64,000 nucleotides of DNA from Xanthomonas hortorum (lineage in GTDB: Bacteria > Pseudomonadota > Gammaproteobacteria > Xanthomonadales > Xanthomonadaceae). Positions within the stretch are counted from its first letter, which is position 1; every line of letters begins with the position of its first letter. The DNA lies in contig NZ_CP101417.1 of the NCBI RefSeq assembly GCF_024339125.1, forward strand, positions 3,359,001-3,423,000, written 5' to 3'. The translations under genes and the position numbers were made by a program. Below the pieces are notes generated by a model. The model saw only the letters and a program-made list of their open reading frames with translations. It was not told where the DNA came from and ran no database searches. Positions 62,227 to 64,000 of the stretch are shown piece after piece.

Positions 62227-64000
62227 ATGACGATCGTGCATCGTCCTTCCCGTCGCGGCCATTGGGCGCTGGCGACACTGGGAGGCGTGATTGGAGTGCT
62301 CGGCGCTGTGCTGCTTGCAGGCGGCGTGTGGTTAGCCGCGCTGGGCGGCTCCTGGTACTACGCGCCTGCGGGCGCGGCCATGCTGGTTGCCGGCGTGCTG
62401 CTGTTTCGCGGTCGCAATGCGGGCGCGTGGTGGTTTGCTGCAGTGGTCGTGGCGTCGTTGCTGTGGACATGGTGGGAATCGGGCAGCGATTACTGGCGTT
62501 GGGTGCCGCGTGCGGGCTTGATCGTCGGCCTGGCGTTCGTGCTGGCGCTGCTGCTGCCCAAGTTGGAGCGCCCGGTGTCGCGCGCGCTGTCGCGCAGCGT
62601 GGCCGGCGTACTGGCGGCGGTGTTTGTGGTGGCCTTCGCGCTGGCGTTCGTGCCGTTTGGAGTGACCGAGTCCGATGGCGCGTTGGCGCATGCAGCCGGC
62701 GTTGCCGCGAGCCTGGTCAATCGCAACGTTCCAGCGTCGCTTGCGTCCTCTGGCGCACAGCCGGCAAATGCGCCGGCCGATGACGATTGGGCCGCGTATG
62801 GACGCAGCCAGGCCGGGCTGCGTTATTCGCCGCTGCAGCAGATCAATCGCGATAACGTTGCGCAATTGAAGCAGGCCTGGCTCTTTCACACCGGCGACCT
62901 GCCAAGCAAGCGCTGGGGTGCGGAAACCACGCCGCTGAAGGTGGGCGACAGCCTGTATGTGTGCACTGCGCGCAATCAGGTGATCGCGCTGGATGCATCT
63001 AGCGGCAAGCAGCGTTGGCGCTACGATCCCAAGGTCAAGGACGAGGCAATTCCGTACACGGCTGCCTGCCGCGGCGTGTCGTATTACGAGATGCCGGCGG
63101 CAGCCAACGATGGCGCAGGAGCGGTGGCAGCGGATACCTCGGCAATGTGCCGCACGCGCATCATCGAAGGCACGCTGGACGGCCGCCTGATCGCACTGGA
63201 TGCACGCAGCGGCAAGCCGTGCGCGGACTTCGGCAACAACGGCCAAGTCGACATCACCGTGGGAATGGGCGAGACCCCGCCGGGCTATGTGTCGATCAAT
63301 TCGCCACCGGCGATCGTGCGCGGGGTGGTGGTCACCGGGCATCAGGTGCTGGATGGGCAGAAGCGTTACGAGCCGTCCGGTGTGATCGAAGGCTTCGATG
63401 CGGTGACCGGCAAGTTGCGCTGGGCCTGGGACATGACCCATCCGGACTGGGACGGCGCACCGCCGCCGGGCCAGAGCTGGACGCGTGGCACGCCGAATAT
63501 GTGGACCACCGCCGCGGCCGACGAACAGTTGGGCTATGTGTATCTGCCGATGGGCAATTCCACCGCCGATTACTGGAGCAGCTCGCGTACGCCGCCGGAG
63601 AATCGCTATGCGACCTCGCTGGTGGCGCTGGATGTCACCACCGGCAAGCCGGTGTGGAATTTCCAGACCACGCATATCGATGCCTGGGATTACGATCTGG
63701 GGTCGCAGCCGAGCCTGATCGATTTCCCCAAGGACGGGGTCAACGTGCCGGCGGTGTTGTTGCCGAGCAAGCAGGGCGAGTTGTACGTGCTGGACCGGCG
63801 TACCGGCAAGCCGCTGGTGGGCGTGGAAGAACGTGCAGTGCCCGGTGGCGGTGTGGAGCCGCAAATGCGCGCCAGGACCCAGCCGTTCTCGCTGTATCAC
63901 ACCTTGCGCAAGCCGGATCTGACCGAGCGCGACATGTGGGGGATGACGCCGATCGATCAACTGGTGTGCCGCATCCAATTCCGCAAGGCCAGTTACAAGG
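62227..64000 (+). CDS. gcd: Membrane-bound PQQ-dependent glucose dehydrogenase, N-terminal part
   Basis: The frame is open from the ATG at 62227 (AGAGGA site upstream) to the window end: 591 codons of a protein usually near 800 residues. Residues 1-145 contain four or five transmembrane helices, the membrane anchor that passes electrons to ubiquinone. The periplasmic PQQ propeller follows, with D-W-A-A-Y-G-R-S-Q-A-G-L-R-Y-S-P at its start, W-blade repeats such as T-G-K-L-R-W-A-W-D, and D-A-W-D-Y-D-L-G. It oxidises glucose to gluconolactone in the periplasm. PQQ synthesis genes are not in the window. Confidence 0.9.
   Translation, partial: MTIVHRPSRRGHWALATLGGVIGVLGAVLLAGGVWLAALGGSWYYAPAGAAMLVAGVLLFRGRNAGAWWFAAVVVASLLWTWWESGSDYWRWVPRAGLIVGLAFVLALLLPKLERPVSRALSRSVAGVLAAVFVVAFALAFVPFGVTESDGALAHAAGVAASLVNRNVPASLASSGAQPANAPADDDWAAYGRSQAGLRYSPLQQINRDNVAQLKQAWLFHTGDLPSKRWGAETTPLKVGDSLYVCTARNQVIALDASSGKQRWRYDPKVKDEAIPYTAACRGVSYYEMPAAANDGAGAVAADTSAMCRTRIIEGTLDGRLIALDARSGKPCADFGNNGQVDITVGMGETPPGYVSINSPPAIVRGVVVTGHQVLDGQKRYEPSGVIEGFDAVTGKLRWAWDMTHPDWDGAPPPGQSWTRGTPNMWTTAAADEQLGYVYLPMGNSTADYWSSSRTPPENRYATSLVALDVTTGKPVWNFQTTHIDAWDYDLGSQPSLIDFPKDGVNVPAVLLPSKQGELYVLDRRTGKPLVGVEERAVPGGGVEPQMRARTQPFSLYHTLRKPDLTERDMWGMTPIDQLVCRIQFRKASYK

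Noticed and set aside
59830..62262. An 810-codon open frame on the minus strand, antisense to gyrA
   Set aside because: Its composition (His/Gln/Leu/Arg-rich) is that of reverse-complemented GC-biased codons, and it lies wholly over a well-conserved GyrA.

Overview
The window is about 64 kb of GC-rich gammaproteobacterial chromosome that reads as a Xanthomonas core region, or a very close Xanthomonadaceae relative. Supporting signs are a phosphate locus ordered oprP-pstS-pstS-pstCAB-phoU, a kynurenine-to-quinolinate gene set (haaO, kynU, kmo), an 833-residue LigA, a GyrA with native-looking Gln at position 83, and intergenic GGGATTN heptad and palindromic repeats of the kind that are abundant in this genus. 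I see no prophage, insertion sequence, CRISPR array, rRNA or tRNA. The species cannot be decided from this window.

Layout. 1-5.1 kb: 3' end of rlmB, a large sensor diguanylate cyclase, RNase T and an RcnB-like periplasmic protein. 5.2-12.6 kb: a minus-strand phosphate module with outer-membrane porin OprP, two different PstS proteins separated by a terminator, PstC/PstA/PstB and PhoU. 12.9-15.6 kb: a small secreted protein, a beta-carbonic anhydrase and a SulP anion transporter. 15.9-17.7 kb (minus): endonuclease III, a small unknown protein and an enoyl-CoA hydratase-like protein. 17.9-31.7 kb (mostly plus): a divergent FKBP-like protein, a DUF1289-Nudix fusion coupled to a mercaptopyruvate sulfurtransferase, a DUF1684 lipoprotein, an AmpD-type amidase (minus), MOSC/hydrolase/GNAT/methyltransferase genes, an ABC-F ATPase, RlmKL, NAD kinase, and a 5'-nucleotidase overlapping a spermidine-synthase-like gene.

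31.8-44.3 kb (minus): DUF2939, DUF2461, exonuclease I (sbcB), kynurenine genes kmo/kynU/haaO with a FUSC-type transporter inserted between them, a second beta-carbonic anhydrase, a PaiB-like flavin protein with three tightly packed small genes, and asnS. 44.5-64 kb (mostly plus): an A-type Fe-S carrier, rpsF-rpsR-rplI, smc-zipA, a Tat-signal aminotransferase (minus), ligA-epmA, a three-repeat DUF3011 secreted protein, mtnA, gyrA and the 5' part of a PQQ glucose dehydrogenase.

How the genes work together. OprP, PstS and PstCAB form a complete phosphate uptake route from outer membrane to cytoplasm, with PhoU as the brake. HaaO, KynU and Kmo turn kynurenine into the quinolinate precursor for de novo NAD; NAD kinase lies about 5 kb away but is not obviously linked. 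The first carbonic anhydrase and the SulP protein look like a bicarbonate uptake/interconversion pair. Smc, ZipA, LigA and GyrA are housekeeping chromosome and division functions.

The least expected features are intergenic: two copies of a ~100-nt double palindrome at 57.5-57.9 kb whose outer arms differ in sequence but remain self-complementary; GGGATTN heptad arrays with quadruplex potential at four loci; and composite REP-like hairpins at 3.7, 44.9 and 51.4-51.8 kb. I found no convincing new multi-gene system; most of the window is conserved core genome.
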